From positions 4,275 through 68,274 of the forward strand of contig JBOHKK010000001.1 in NCBI GenBank assembly GCA_050729115.1: a stretch of DNA of 64,000 nucleotides, read 5' to 3'. Every line of letters starts with the position of its first letter. The stretch's first letter is position 1. The notes below the pieces were generated by a model that was not told the origin of the DNA, made no database searches, and was given only the letters and a program-made list of their open reading frames with translations. Below are positions 34,692 through 43,442 of this stretch, one piece after another. The DNA is from JBKPNX01 sp050729115. GTDB taxonomy: Bacteria; Pseudomonadota; Alphaproteobacteria; Geminicoccales; Geminicoccaceae. Both the position numbers and the translations under genes were made by a program.

Positions 34692-35674
34692 GTGCCGAGC
34701 AGGCAACCAGCGTTCGCTACATGGGTGGCCAAGATCCTGGAGCTCGCGGGTGACGCCATCGTCTGTGTCGACGAAACTGACCGTGTCTTCTTCTTCAATC
34801 GGGCCGGCGAGGCGATGTTCGGGTGCCGCGCCGAGGAAGTCTTGGGCCGGCGAGTCGGTGTTCTCATGCCCCGGCACTCCCGGCAGGTATACCGGGAATA
34901 CGTACGCGCCCTCGCCCCCGGGGAGGACATCCGATGGGAAGGGACGGGCCGCCGCAAGGCGGCGAATTCCCACTCGAGGCCACACTCTCATGCCAGGATT
35001 TTGACGGCCGCCCGGTGCTGATCATCAGCGCACGCGACATCTCCGAACGCCAACGGGCGCGCGAGCATGACGAGCTGCTGCTGCGGGAGATGGAGCACCG
35101 GGTAAAGAACCTTCTGGCCAGTGTCCAGGCCCTGGCGCGGCAGACGCTGTGCGTCAGCCCCTCACCCGAGATCTTCGCGGAAAGCTTCATTGAGCGGCTG
35201 GCGGCGTTGAGCCGCATTCACGCTCTGCTCATTCAAAGCCGCTGGCGGGGCGCGGCGCTGCACGATCTGGTCGGCGCTGAGCTGTCACCTTATCGTTCAG
35301 AGGAGCGCGGTCATGCCGCGATCAAAGGCGATGCGGTGTTCCTCGACCCAGAGCCGGCGCTGGCACTGAGCCTGGCGATGCATGAGCTCACAACCAACGC
35401 TGCTAAATACGGGGCGCTGTCGGTGCCCGAGGGTCGGGTCGAGGTAGCCTGGGAGGTAGAGGACAGGGGTGCGGAGCGGTATCTAATGCTGCACTGGGCG
35501 GAGCTGGGCGGTCCCGAGGTACAGGAGCCGCAGCGACGAGGTTTCGGGAGTACGCTCCTTGAGCAGGGAATCATATCGACGCTCGGCGGGACGGTGGATC
35601 TCCGGTTCCCGCCGGAGGGCGTGCGCTGCCAGATCGAGCTGCCGGTTAGCGCCAATCCGGAGCGGCAGCCTTAG
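34692..35674 (+). pseudogene. PAS-HWE sensor histidine kinase, frameshifted
   Basis: Two overlapping frames join to one PAS plus HWE-family kinase. Frame one from GTG 34692 (GGAGAG upstream) gives the PAS core: LELAGDAIVCVDETDRVFFF, AEEVLGRRVGVLMPRHSR. Near 34958 the frame breaks; adding one base gives RRKDGEFPLEA, the usual PAS motif, and the second frame continues FDGRPVLIISARDISERQ. The kinase part has the H-box EMEHRVKNLLASVQALARQT, N-box MHELTTNAAKYGALS, the HWAELGG motif and G-box RRGFGSTLLEQG. HWE kinases are common in alphaproteobacteria. As written, only the PAS half would be translated. Confidence 0.84.
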
Positions 35675-35910
35675 CTCCGGCTCTACAGCACGCTTTGGGC
35701 CTCCGGGCGGGAAGCTTGCTGATACCAGGATTGCGCTCTGGGTGCTCGGCGCTAGGCCGGGCAGGATACAACCTCCCGAGTTGGGTTTTCGTCCGACGGT
35801 AACAGGGCGAGCATGCGTGCATGGGGTCCGTGCGCGCCTGACCTGAATGGCGCACACGGATCCCCGTCACCGCCGATGGGATGGAACGGTGCGCCAGATG
35901 TCGACGCAGA

Positions 35911-36342
35911 TCACCGGCTCGTCGCGGACGCCGTCTTACGGATGTCGTACAGCTCCCATGCCGCCAGAGCGAAGATCAGCAGGCCCACGACGAGCGTATT
36001 CCACGTCGCCACGGCATTGCCGCTGAATCCCAGCACCCATGGTGAGATGACGAGCCACAGGCCGATGAGGAGATTCGTCCATTCCTCCCACGCGTGCGCT
36101 CCGAGGAGCCCGGCGGCGGCGATCGCCGCAACGACAACGCCGAAGATCCAGGCGTTCCATGCGGCCGCCACAACGACACTGCCGGCAGCGGCCGCCTCGG
36201 CGGGAGTGCCGACGGTAGTGGCTCCGGAGGCGAACTGCAGGACCCAGGGCGAAATGAACAGCCAGATCGCCAGGATCAGGTTCGTCCAATCCTGCCAGCG
36301 GTTGGCATTGGTGCGCTGCGTCATGAAGCGATTTCGCGCCAT
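35911..36342 (-). CDS. SPW-repeat membrane protein
   Basis: 143 residues with two SPW units: WQDWTNLILAIWLFISPWVL and EEWTNLLIGLWLVISPWVLG, each two helices. Function of the repeat is unknown. AGGAGGG precedes the ATG at 36342. The large fusion at 30783-33317 uses the same unit, so this locus has both free and fused SPW segments within 3 kb. Confidence 0.85.
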   Translation of the reverse strand: MARNRFMTQRTNANRWQDWTNLILAIWLFISPWVLQFASGATTVGTPAEAAAAGSVVVAAAWNAWIFGVVVAAIAAAGLLGAHAWEEWTNLLIGLWLVISPWVLGFSGNAVATWNTLVVGLLIFALAAWELYDIRKTASATSR

Positions 36343-36520
36343 GACATACCCTCCTACTCCGCTGCCATGTCCCTTTTGCGGGAGCCGCCCCCACGAGGGG
36401 TCGCGCGCTGCCGCCCGGCAGCCACGCCTCATCCCGGAAGCCCAGGGCACCTCCTCGGGGACCATGGCGGTTGCGATCGGGGCTTCCACCGGTCGAACTA
36501 GGTCTCTAGTCGCTGGAAGG

Positions 36521-36724
36521 CCAACGCCCCCGCTGAAACTTCTCTGCTCAGCGAAGTCGGCTGGGCATCTTGCCAACTGGGGCCAGCAACCCCGTGTTAC
36601 GTCGCCATGAGAGTCTTGTTTTGGCATCGGATGCGAGGCGGGCTCCTGGCGCTTTTGCTGGGCCTCAGCATGAGTCTGGCCGTAAGCCACGCCGGTTCCA
36701 TGTCGGCCGAGATGGCTGTCGCGG
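36521..36724 (+). repeat. Diverged direct repeat, copy A
   Basis: About 200 bases matching 38331-38535 at roughly 80 percent by eye. It covers the promoter-side sequence (TTCTCTGCTCAGCGAAGTCG; TCTTGCCAAC) and the signal peptide region of a small exported protein. In this copy the gene is cut off right after the signal peptide. Confidence 0.75.
36607..36720 (+). pseudogene. Truncated copy of the small exported Cys-rich protein gene
   Basis: The start MRVLFWHRMRGGLLALLLGL and the following SMSLAVSHAG match the intact gene at 38416. After about residue 38 the similarity stops and unrelated DNA follows. The cysteines of the intact protein are lost. Confidence 0.68.
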
Positions 36725-36919
36725 CTGAGCGAGCTGCTCGATGGTTATGGCTGGGTCGACCGGGAGGAGGGCATCGCGCGCATCCCGATCGATCGGGCAA
36801 TGGCAATTCTGGCCGAGCGCGGCTGGCCCAAGCCGGCCACCGGCGATTCCACCTCGGTGCGCCACGCGCCGCCCTTCGCGACCTTCTCGGAGCCGAATGC
36901 GATGGGCGAGCAGAGCTGA
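36725..36919 (+). pseudogene. C-terminal fragment of a YGWVDR-type protein
   Basis: The plus frame reads LSELLDGYGWVDREEGIARI then PIDRAMAILAERGWPKPAT to a stop at 36919. The pattern YGWVDR...RIPIDRAM is one I associate with small conserved proteins near SCO/cytochrome oxidase genes, but that is memory only. There is no start of its own; it is joined to the truncated signal peptide upstream in another frame. Confidence 0.5.
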
Positions 36920-36987
36920 GGCGCAGCAGGCGAAACTTTGGCCCATGGGACGTTGCGTAGCCATCCGCCAGCGGAGGCGTACAATTC

Positions 36988-37488
36988 ATGCAGACGGTGG
37001 TGATCACCGGCGGCAGCGCGGGGATCGGCATAGCCGTAGCCGAGAGTTGCGCGGGCCGGGGCTGCCGCATCGGCCTGATCGCGCGCGGCGAGGAGCGGCT
37101 GGAGGATGCTGGTCGGGCTCTGCGCGAGCTTGGCTCGCCCGCGGTGGAGGTGGCGTCCGCAGACGCTTCCGAAGCTGCCGAGGTCGAGGCGGCCGCCGAC
37201 CGGTTCGAGCAGGCGCTCGGCCGGATCGGCGTCTGGGTCAACGCCGCGATGACCACCGTCTACTCGCCGTTCGTCGATATGAGCGCGGAGGAGTACGACC
37301 GGGTCACACGGGTCGTCTATCTCGGCGCGGTCAACGGCACGCGCGCGGCGCTGAAGCGCACGCGCCCCCGGCGCCCGGGTGCGATCGTCAACGTCGGGTC
37401 CGGCGTCACGGGATCACGCGCGAGCGCCACCCTGCTCACTAACTACGATGGCTTTGGCACTCCCGACGAGCGGGCGGTGATCAGCTAA
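36988..37488 (+). pseudogene. Truncated short-chain dehydrogenase
   Basis: 166 codons. The N-terminal Rossmann part is good (VVITGGSAGIGIAVAESCAG, then VWVNAAMTTVYSPFVDMS). It runs to GAIVNVGSGVTGSRASATLL and then switches to foreign sequence, ending at 37488. The catalytic Tyr-x3-Lys and everything after it are missing. It is probably inactive. Confidence 0.7.
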
Positions 37489-37575
37489 AAGCAGACGTAA
37501 AGTAGGGATGTTGCAATGATGGACAAGATGCACCAGGCCTGATCGGCGACGTCTCCTTCCCTCTCGCTTTCTGCG

Positions 37576-38070
37576 ATGGGACGAAAGAAGTCTGAGATGA
37601 AAGAAATATCCACGCGTCGGCGCGTATGTGGCGAGTGCCATCGCTATTTTGTGAGGGATATCGCCGATGCGGGAGTTATGCTTGCGCCGATGCTGCAAAA
37701 CGCCATCTGGAAGCGCTTGGGGTATCGCAAGAAGGATGTCATCTGTTGGGACTGCGTCCGCAGTCGAGCGCAACAGCGTCTCGGACGCCCTCTGCGGGAT
37801 CGGGATTGGCAGACCTGTAAAGCCACCCTGCTGCTCGGTGCCTATTGGCACTGGCCACGGGATGAGGTGCCACCGCATCTTCGCCCTTGGTTCGAAGCAG
37901 CATCTTTGTATTTCCGGCGCGCAGCCGCCGGAATTATGGCAAAGGAGACGCAGGCGGAGTTGCTCAGCATGTTCTATGCGGTCGTAGAGACCGAGGGCAG
38001 GGAGCCTGCATTCAGCCGGTCGGTTGATGCTCTCCGCGAGGCGATGGGCATAAAGAAATCGTTGAGATAA
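37576..38070 (+). CDS. Uncharacterised protein with a four-cysteine zinc-ribbon-like motif
   Basis: 164 residues, not recognised. Two CxxC pairs, RVCGECHRYF and VICWDCVRSR, are about 35 residues apart and could hold zinc. The rest is helical. The gene's base composition is visibly lower in GC than its neighbours, and it lies between a truncated SDR and an IS630 remnant, so it was probably brought in recently, perhaps by a phage or plasmid. Confidence 0.55.
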   Translation: MGRKKSEMKEISTRRRVCGECHRYFVRDIADAGVMLAPMLQNAIWKRLGYRKKDVICWDCVRSRAQQRLGRPLRDRDWQTCKATLLLGAYWHWPRDEVPPHLRPWFEAASLYFRRAAAGIMAKETQAELLSMFYAVVETEGREPAFSRSVDALREAMGIKKSLR

Positions 38071-38149
38071 GCGCCATACCGTTATGTACAACCTCACGTA
38101 GAGCCATGTCTCTCGTTTGTATTATGCGGACTTTATTGCGCTTCGTGGG

Positions 38150-38330
38150 ATGGCCCTGGCGATTACGCGTAACGACTTATCGGCCGCCGACCTGCGCGCC
38201 TTGCGGCGCGGCGGTCGAAGGGCCCCCATCAAGCGCCGGCTGCTGGCGCTTGCGCTTGAAGGCGCCTGGCGGACGGCGGCGGCGCGGGCGGCGGACATGG
38301 ACCGCCAGCCCCTGCGCGACTGGGTGATCC
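38150..38330 (+). pseudogene. IS630-family transposase, N-terminal remnant
   Basis: 60 codons: ALAITRNDLSAADLRALRRG then RRLLALALEGAWRTAAARAA and MDRQPLRDWVIQ. This is the helix-turn-helix head of IS630 transposases. It ends abruptly where the diverged direct repeat (copy B) begins. Confidence 0.7.
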
Positions 38331-38535
38331 AACGCCCACTCCCAAATTTCTCTGCTGAGCGAAGTCGGCTGGGGCATCTTGCCAACAGCGGCCAACAACG
38401 CCATCTTAGGTCACCATGAGACGGTGGCTTTGGCATCGGACGCGAGTTTTGCTCCTAGCGCTCTTGCTGGGACTCAGCATGAGCTTGGCCATAAGCCACG
38501 CCAGTGCAATGTCCGCCAAGATGGCCGTCTCGGCC
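38331..38535 (+). repeat. Diverged direct repeat, copy B
   Basis: Partner of 36521-36724. It covers the upstream region and signal peptide of the intact small exported protein. Both copies conserve TTGCCA, then 19 bases, then TSTTAS (TGTTAC in A, TCTTAG in B), which may be a promoter of MerR type. Confidence 0.7.
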
Positions 38536-38769
38536 GAGGCTCCCCAGCCCGGTGCGAACGGCTGCGACACCTGCAACGGCGACGATCTTTCCGCCGGCCT
38601 CGGCACATGTTTGTCGGTGTGCGGTTCTGCCGGACATGGCCTTGTGCCGGAAGGGCCTGCGGCCCTGCCGCCGTTCGACAAAGCAGACCCACGACTCGCG
38701 CATCGACAGGCCGGGGGCCATACGAGCCACCCGGATCACGGTCCTCCTAAAGCTCTCACCCTTTCCTGA
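38416..38769 (+). CDS. Small exported Cys-rich protein before the multicopper oxidase
   Basis: 117 residues: signal peptide (LLLALLLGLSMSLAISHASA) and a short mature part with NGCDTCNGDD and GTCLSVCGSAGHG, two CxxC/CxxxC pairs, followed by a His-rich end (AHRQAGGHTSHPDHG). Comparable small exported proteins accompany copper resistance genes in alphaproteobacteria. Periplasmic metal binding is likely, not shown. It is 125 bases before the oxidase. Confidence 0.62.
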   Translation: MRRWLWHRTRVLLLALLLGLSMSLAISHASAMSAKMAVSAEAPQPGANGCDTCNGDDLSAGLGTCLSVCGSAGHGLVPEGPAALPPFDKADPRLAHRQAGGHTSHPDHGPPKALTLS

Positions 38770-38893
38770 CGCCTGACCGTCTGCTCCCGCAGACGACGGC
38801 GTCGAGGCCTCCGCGCACCTCAGACGCACGGAGGTGACTTGGCTCTGCCACGCGCGCCAAAGCTGGCCGTATCCAAGGGTGAGTTTCCTCGAG

Positions 38894-40357
38894 ATGAAGT
38901 CTGCCAGATTCGGACATCTCTCGCGCCGGTCCTTGCTGGCTGCGAGCGGCGCAGCTGCTCTCGCGGCGGTGGTACGGCCTTGGCCGCTCCGGGCCGGCTC
39001 GCCCATCGAGTATCGCCTTGTTGCAAGTCCGGGACGCGCGCATCTGGTCGGCGCGCCATATCCAGAGACCGCGGTCTGGTCGTACAACGGGACGGTGCCA
39101 GGCCCGGAGATCCGGGTGCGCCAGGGCGAACGGCTGCGCGTCGTCGTCGAAAACCGGCTCGGCGAGGAGACGACGGTGCACTGGCACGGCCTCCGCGTGC
39201 CGAATCCGATGGACGGCGTGCCCGACCTCACCCAGCCGCCGATCGCGCCGGGCGATGAGTTCATCTACGAGTTCGATGCGCCGGACGCCGGAACCTACTG
39301 GTACCACCCGCACCAACGGAGCTTCGAGCAGGTCGGACGCGGGCTTTACGGGCCGCTGATCGTCGAGGAGCGGCAGCCGATCAAGGTCGACCGCGAGATC
39401 ACCTGGGTGCTGGACGACTGGCGCCTTGAGCGTGATGCGCAGATCAGCGGCGGCTTCGGCAACTTCATGGACGTCAGCCACGGCGGCCGGCTGGGTAACA
39501 CGGTCACTGTCAACGGCCGCATTCTCGATAGCTTCGCGGTGCGCGCCGGCGAGCGTCTGCGGCTGCGGCTCATCAATGCCGCGAACGCGCGCATCTTCGG
39601 GTTGGCGTTCCAGGACCACCGACCAACGGTCATCGCGCTCGACGGCCAACCGGTAGAGCCGCATGAGCCGGCGGAGGGCCGCGTCGTCCTCGGCCCCGCG
39701 ATGCGGGCCGATCTCGTGGTCGACATGAGCGGCAGGCCGGATAAGCGGTTTACCGTGGCTGACACGTTCTACCGCGACCGCGAGTACCGCCTGCTCGATC
39801 TCGTTTATGGCAAGGAGCCGCCGCTCCGTGAGCACCCGCTCGATGCGCCGGTGCACCTTGCCGCCAACACCATGCCCGAGCCGGATCTAGCAACAGCCGA
39901 GCGGCACCAGGTGACCTTCGGCGGCGGCATGATGGGCATGATGATGGCTGGTGGAATGATGGGTGGCGGGATGATGGGCGACATGATGAGGGGCACGATG
40001 AGGGGCACGACAGGCATGATGACGGGCCGCGGCGTCTGGACCGTCAACGGCGTGTCGGCGACCGGACACACCCCCAAGCCTTTCCTGACCCTGCGGCGGA
40101 ACGACTCGTACGTCCTCGCCATGCACAACAACACGTTCTTCCATCATGGGATTCATCTGCACGGACACTCGTTCCGTGTGATCGCGCGGGACGGCGGACC
40201 GACGCGCTATCGCGAGTGGCAGGACACCGTGCTCATGGCGGCGGATGAGCGCGTCGAGATCGCTTTCGTGGCCGACAATCCCGGCGACTGGATGATCCAC
40301 TGTCACATGTTGGAGCACCAGGCGGGCGGGATGATGGGCGTGATCCGGGTGGTCTGA
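38894..40357 (+). CDS. Multicopper oxidase, CueO/CopA-like, with Met-rich loop
   Basis: 487 residues with a Tat signal (SRRSLLAASGAAALAA). All copper ligand motifs are present: HWHGLRV, WYHPHQ, HHGIHLHGHSF and HCHMLEHQAGGM. Between the second and third cupredoxin parts is a methionine-rich insert (about GGMMGMMMAGGMMGGGMMGD and onwards, near residues 355-380), as in Cu(I) oxidases such as CueO. It should oxidise periplasmic Cu(I) to less toxic Cu(II), with O2 as acceptor. ATG at 38894 gives a compact Tat signal. Cytochrome c follows 14 bases downstream. Confidence 0.9.
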   Translation: MKSARFGHLSRRSLLAASGAAALAAVVRPWPLRAGSPIEYRLVASPGRAHLVGAPYPETAVWSYNGTVPGPEIRVRQGERLRVVVENRLGEETTVHWHGLRVPNPMDGVPDLTQPPIAPGDEFIYEFDAPDAGTYWYHPHQRSFEQVGRGLYGPLIVEERQPIKVDREITWVLDDWRLERDAQISGGFGNFMDVSHGGRLGNTVTVNGRILDSFAVRAGERLRLRLINAANARIFGLAFQDHRPTVIALDGQPVEPHEPAEGRVVLGPAMRADLVVDMSGRPDKRFTVADTFYRDREYRLLDLVYGKEPPLREHPLDAPVHLAANTMPEPDLATAERHQVTFGGGMMGMMMAGGMMGGGMMGDMMRGTMRGTTGMMTGRGVWTVNGVSATGHTPKPFLTLRRNDSYVLAMHNNTFFHHGIHLHGHSFRVIARDGGPTRYREWQDTVLMAADERVEIAFVADNPGDWMIHCHMLEHQAGGMMGVIRVV

Positions 40358-40371
40358 GGGAAGACGGCGAG

Positions 40372-41100
40372 ATGCTTGCCAGAGCCTCAATGATCGGGGC
40401 CATCGCGGCCGGCGTAATGGTGATCATTGGCGGCGCATCCGCGGCGCAGGGCGATCCCGAACAGGGCGAGCAGGTCTTTCGCGCCTGTATCGCCTGTCAT
40501 TCGCTAGAGCCGGGCAAGCATCGCACCGGGCCGAGCTTGGCCGGCATCTGGGGCGAGAACGCTGGGACGGTCGAGGGCTTCTCCCGATATTCGCCGGCGC
40601 TCAAATCGACGGACGTGACGTGGACCGCAGAGACGCTCGACGCCTGGCTCGCTGATCCTCGGGCGTCCATTCCGGGGAACCGGATGATCTTCCCGGGTCT
40701 CAAGGATTCACAGGCGCGGGCGGACCTGATTGCATACCTGAAAGTCGCTGCGGCCGGAGGCGACGGTCCGCCGGACACCGCGGGCCAAGACGGGATGATG
40801 GGCGGCGGCATGGCAAGATCCGACATGCCGGACCTAAAGGCCATCGGTCCGGACCAGCAGGTGACGGCCATCCGCTATTGCGGCGACACCTATCACGTCA
40901 CGACCGCTGCGGGTGAGACGCTTGCGGGTGAGACGCTCGCTTTTTGGGAGTTCAATCTCCGCTTCAAGACCGACTCGAGCGAGAAGGGACCCAGTGAGCG
41001 TCGCCCGGCGCTGTTGCCGGCCAGCTCCATGGGCGACCGGGCGTTCGTCATCTTTGCCCATCCTTCGGAAATCAGCTCCTTCATCGAGAAGCGCTGCTGA
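40372..41100 (+). CDS. Exported class I cytochrome c with C-terminal extension
   Basis: 242 residues. Signal peptide ends near GASAAQG. Haem site is CIACHS; the sixth ligand is probably Met in GNRMIFPGL. The cytochrome fold ends near residue 125. Then comes a linker with GQDGMMGGGMARSDM and a 100-residue domain of unknown type (VTAIRYCGDTYHVTTAAGET). A 15-bp tandem duplication at 40909-40938 gives the repeat AGETLAGETLA. It may accept or deliver electrons for the oxidase encoded just upstream. Confidence 0.82.
   Translation: MLARASMIGAIAAGVMVIIGGASAAQGDPEQGEQVFRACIACHSLEPGKHRTGPSLAGIWGENAGTVEGFSRYSPALKSTDVTWTAETLDAWLADPRASIPGNRMIFPGLKDSQARADLIAYLKVAAAGGDGPPDTAGQDGMMGGGMARSDMPDLKAIGPDQQVTAIRYCGDTYHVTTAAGETLAGETLAFWEFNLRFKTDSSEKGPSERRPALLPASSMGDRAFVIFAHPSEISSFIEKRC
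40909..40938 (+). repeat. 15-bp tandem duplication inside the cytochrome c gene
   Basis: GCGGGTGAGACGCTT is followed directly by GCGGGTGAGACGCTC, keeping the frame and doubling AGETL in the protein. Confidence 0.8.
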
Positions 41101-41133
41101 AAGGGGCCAACGAGCCAAGGACTGGTGGATACG

Positions 41134-41916
41134 ATGCGACGACTTCCAGTGATCTTTGTAGCGGCTCTGCTTTGCATGGCTGCGGGCGCCACCTGGTTTG
41201 CGGTCGATGCGGCTGCGCAGCAAAGGGCACCCGTTTCGGGCACCTCCGAAAGGCCTGTGGAACTCGATGAATTCGAGCAGCGTGTGCGCGACTTCCTGCT
41301 CGAGCATCCGCAAGTGATCATGGACGCCTTACAGGTGCTGCAGGAGCGACAGCGCGCGGCCGAGGCCGACGATATTAAGCGCACCATCGCGGCGCGGCGA
41401 GACGAGATCTTCAATGATCCGAACGCTCCGGTAGGTGGCCATCCCGCCGGCGACGCCACCGTCGTCGAGTTCTTCGACTACAACTGCCCCTACTGCCGCA
41501 GGGTGGCGCCCACTCTGACCGAGGTCGAAGAGGCCGATGCCAATCTGCGCGTCCTGTACAAGGAGTTCCCGATCCTTGGGGCCGGTTCTCGATTCGCCGC
41601 CCGGGCGGCGCTCGCGGCGCACAAACAGGGGAAATACCTCCCCTTCCATACCGCCCTGATGCAGGCGCAAGAGCAGCTTGACGAGCTCAACGTCATGAAA
41701 ATCGCGCAGGCGGTCGGGCTGGACGCCGAACGCCTGCGGCAGGACATGCAGGATGCCGCGATCGGGGAAGCGATCGCGCGCAACCTCCAGCTCGCCGAAG
41801 CGCTCGGGATCACCGGGACTCCGAGCTTCGTGATCGGCGACCAGATCGTCCCTGGCGCGGTCGGTCGCAGCAGGCTGGAGCGGCTGATCGCCGAGGCGCG
41901 GGACCGGGGAACCTGA
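41134..41916 (+). CDS. DsbA-family thiol:disulfide protein, Com1/ScsC-like
   Basis: 260 residues. Signal peptide, then a helical N-terminal arm (ERPVELDEFEQRVRDFLLEH, then VIMDALQVLQERQR) of the kind that trimerises ScsC. The thioredoxin-like part has FFDYNCPYCRRVAP with the CPYC site and cis-Pro in GITGTPSFVIGD. ScsC-type proteins protect or repair periplasmic thiols under copper stress. ATG at 41134 is preferred over GTG 41125. The stop overlaps the start of the Met-rich peptide gene. Confidence 0.85.
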   Translation: MRRLPVIFVAALLCMAAGATWFAVDAAAQQRAPVSGTSERPVELDEFEQRVRDFLLEHPQVIMDALQVLQERQRAAEADDIKRTIAARRDEIFNDPNAPVGGHPAGDATVVEFFDYNCPYCRRVAPTLTEVEEADANLRVLYKEFPILGAGSRFAARAALAAHKQGKYLPFHTALMQAQEQLDELNVMKIAQAVGLDAERLRQDMQDAAIGEAIARNLQLAEALGITGTPSFVIGDQIVPGAVGRSRLERLIAEARDRGT

Positions 41917-42041
41917 TGATGGACTGCATGATGATGATGGGCGGATGGCCGGGCATGCTGGCGGGCGGCCTCGTAGTTCTGCTGCTCGTTGTGCTGCTGG
42001 TTCTGAGTGCCGCCGCCCTGGTCAAGTACCTCCGGAGTTGA
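41916..42041 (+). CDS. Met-rich one-helix micropeptide, paralogue of 33363-33479
   Basis: 41 residues: MMDCMMMMGGWPGM, then a leucine/valine helix and the end SAAALVKYLRS. It starts with ATG overlapping the stop of the DsbA-like gene and ends 12 bases before the CcmG-like gene, so translational coupling is likely. The Cys plus methionine head suggests Cu(I) binding near the outer face of the membrane. Same design and same C-terminal end as the peptide beside cueR. Confidence 0.72.
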   Translation: MMDCMMMMGGWPGMLAGGLVVLLLVVLLVLSAAALVKYLRS

Positions 42042-42052
42042 GGGTGGAGCTC

Positions 42053-42670
42053 ATGCAATCGCGGCAGGAATCGGCACAGGCGCTGGCCAACACAGACGGA
42101 GTCCTTGCTCCTGCCTTGGGGGCGACAGCTCGCCATCAGCGGATACGAGGGATTTTCCTGCTGCCGCTGCTGGTGTTTGCCGGGCTTGCCGTAGCCCTCG
42201 GCTGGGGGTTGACGCGTAGCCCCGAGGTGCTCCCTTCCCCGCTGATCGGCAAGCCGGTGCCCGAGTTCAGCCTGCCCCCGGTGAAAGGCCGAACGCTCGG
42301 TCTCTCGAGCGCCGACCTCAAGGGCGAAGTCTCGCTCGTCAACGTCTTCGCCTCCTGGTGCACCGCCTGCCGCTATGAGCATCCGGTGTTCATGCGGATC
42401 AAGGAGGAAGGCGTCGTGCCGATCCACGGCATCAACTACAAGGACCGCCCCGACGACGCTGCCAACTGGCTGGACGATCTAGGCGATCCTTACACCCGCA
42501 CGGGCGCCGATCGCGACGGCCGCGTCTCGATCGAATGGGGCGTGTACGGCGTGCCGGAGACCTTCGTGATCGATCGCGAGGGGCGGATCGTCTTCAAGCA
42601 GGTGGGGCCGGTCCTGCCCGAGATCTGGCGGGACAAGATCGCACCACTGATCGAGGAGCTGCGCCGGTGA
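42053..42670 (+). CDS. CcmG/DsbE-type thiol:disulfide protein
   Basis: 205 residues, anchored by one N-terminal helix (GIFLLPLLVFAGLAVALGWG). The thioredoxin-like domain has NVFASWCTACRYEHPVFMRI with the WCTAC site, GINYKDRPDDA as in CcmG, and YGVPETFVIDREG with the cis-Pro. CcmG reduces apocytochrome c or CcmH for haem attachment. The locus has cytochromes c but no other ccm genes, so it may serve copper proteins instead. Confidence 0.85.
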   Translation: MQSRQESAQALANTDGVLAPALGATARHQRIRGIFLLPLLVFAGLAVALGWGLTRSPEVLPSPLIGKPVPEFSLPPVKGRTLGLSSADLKGEVSLVNVFASWCTACRYEHPVFMRIKEEGVVPIHGINYKDRPDDAANWLDDLGDPYTRTGADRDGRVSIEWGVYGVPETFVIDREGRIVFKQVGPVLPEIWRDKIAPLIEELRR

Positions 42671-42687
42671 GCGCCGTGGAGACTGCC

Positions 42688-43413
42688 ATGCGGTTGAAGC
42701 CCATCATCGGGGCGGCCGCTGCACTGGTTGTGACCGCGCTGATCGCGGGCGGGGCGTACTTGGCCACGAACACCGCGCAGGAAGCGCGAGCGCCTGAGCC
42801 CACATCGCCGGCCACGGCGGCATCGACCAAGAAGGGCTTCGCCTTCAGCGCGCTCGAGACGCCGCGGGAACTGCCCGAGCTGCGCTTCGTGGACGGCGAT
42901 GGCCGCGAGATGACCCTGGAGGCGTTCGAGGGCAGGACGATCCTGCTCAACATCTGGGCCACATGGTGCGTCCCGTGCCGGGAGGAGATGCCGGCGCTCG
43001 ATCGCCTGCAGGCAAAGCTCGGCGGCCCCGACTTCGTCGTCGTGCCGCTGTCGATCGACCGCGAAGGTCTGCCGGCGGTCAAGGCGTTCTACGAGGAGCT
43101 CGGCCTCGAGGCGCTCGGCATCTACGTCGATCAGTCCGGCAAGGCGAGCCGGCAGTTGGGGGCCGTGGGCATCCCGACGACGCTGCTGGTCGATAGCGAG
43201 GGGCGCGAGGTCGGGCGCACTCTCGGGCCGGCGGAGTGGGATAGCGACGAGATCGTGGAATTCCTGCGCGGCTTCATCGCGGAGCGACCCGCCGCCGCTT
43301 CTCAGCCCGAAATCCCGGGAGAGACGCAGTTTGCCCTGCGTCCGGAGAAGCGCGGCGCCGAGTCGCAGCGCCACGTCCCCCTTGCCTTCCAGCCACTGGA
43401 AGGAACTATCTGA
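42688..43413 (+). CDS. TlpA-like periplasmic thioredoxin
   Basis: 241 residues with an N-terminal anchor helix. Domain site is LNIWATWCVPCREEMPAL; cis-Pro in VGIPTTLLVDSEG. TlpA reduces SCO and the copper site of cytochrome oxidase subunit II in Bradyrhizobium; a SCO gene lies 4 kb downstream. The start may also be GTG 42667, which overlaps the previous stop. The C-terminal tail is about 40 residues and its DNA carries the next promoter. Confidence 0.87.
   Translation: MRLKPIIGAAAALVVTALIAGGAYLATNTAQEARAPEPTSPATAASTKKGFAFSALETPRELPELRFVDGDGREMTLEAFEGRTILLNIWATWCVPCREEMPALDRLQAKLGGPDFVVVPLSIDREGLPAVKAFYEELGLEALGIYVDQSGKASRQLGAVGIPTTLLVDSEGREVGRTLGPAEWDSDEIVEFLRGFIAERPAAASQPEIPGETQFALRPEKRGAESQRHVPLAFQPLEGTI
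43382..43412 (+). promoter_or_regulatory. CueR-type promoter within the 3-prime end of the TlpA gene
   Basis: -35 TTGCCT (43382-43387), 19-base spacer, -10 TATCTG (43407-43412). The dyad CCTTCCAGCCACTGGAAGG is a good CueR box. It lies 30 bases before the next gene and would allow copper-induced expression of the Met-rich genes and those beyond. Confidence 0.75.
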
Positions 43414-43442
43414 TAGTTGCAGCAAATCGAGGAGACGAGAGC

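Noticed and set aside
36597..37256. Minus-strand open frame over the repeat and truncated SDR
   Set aside because: Ser/Arg/Pro-rich shadow of the plus-strand fragments.
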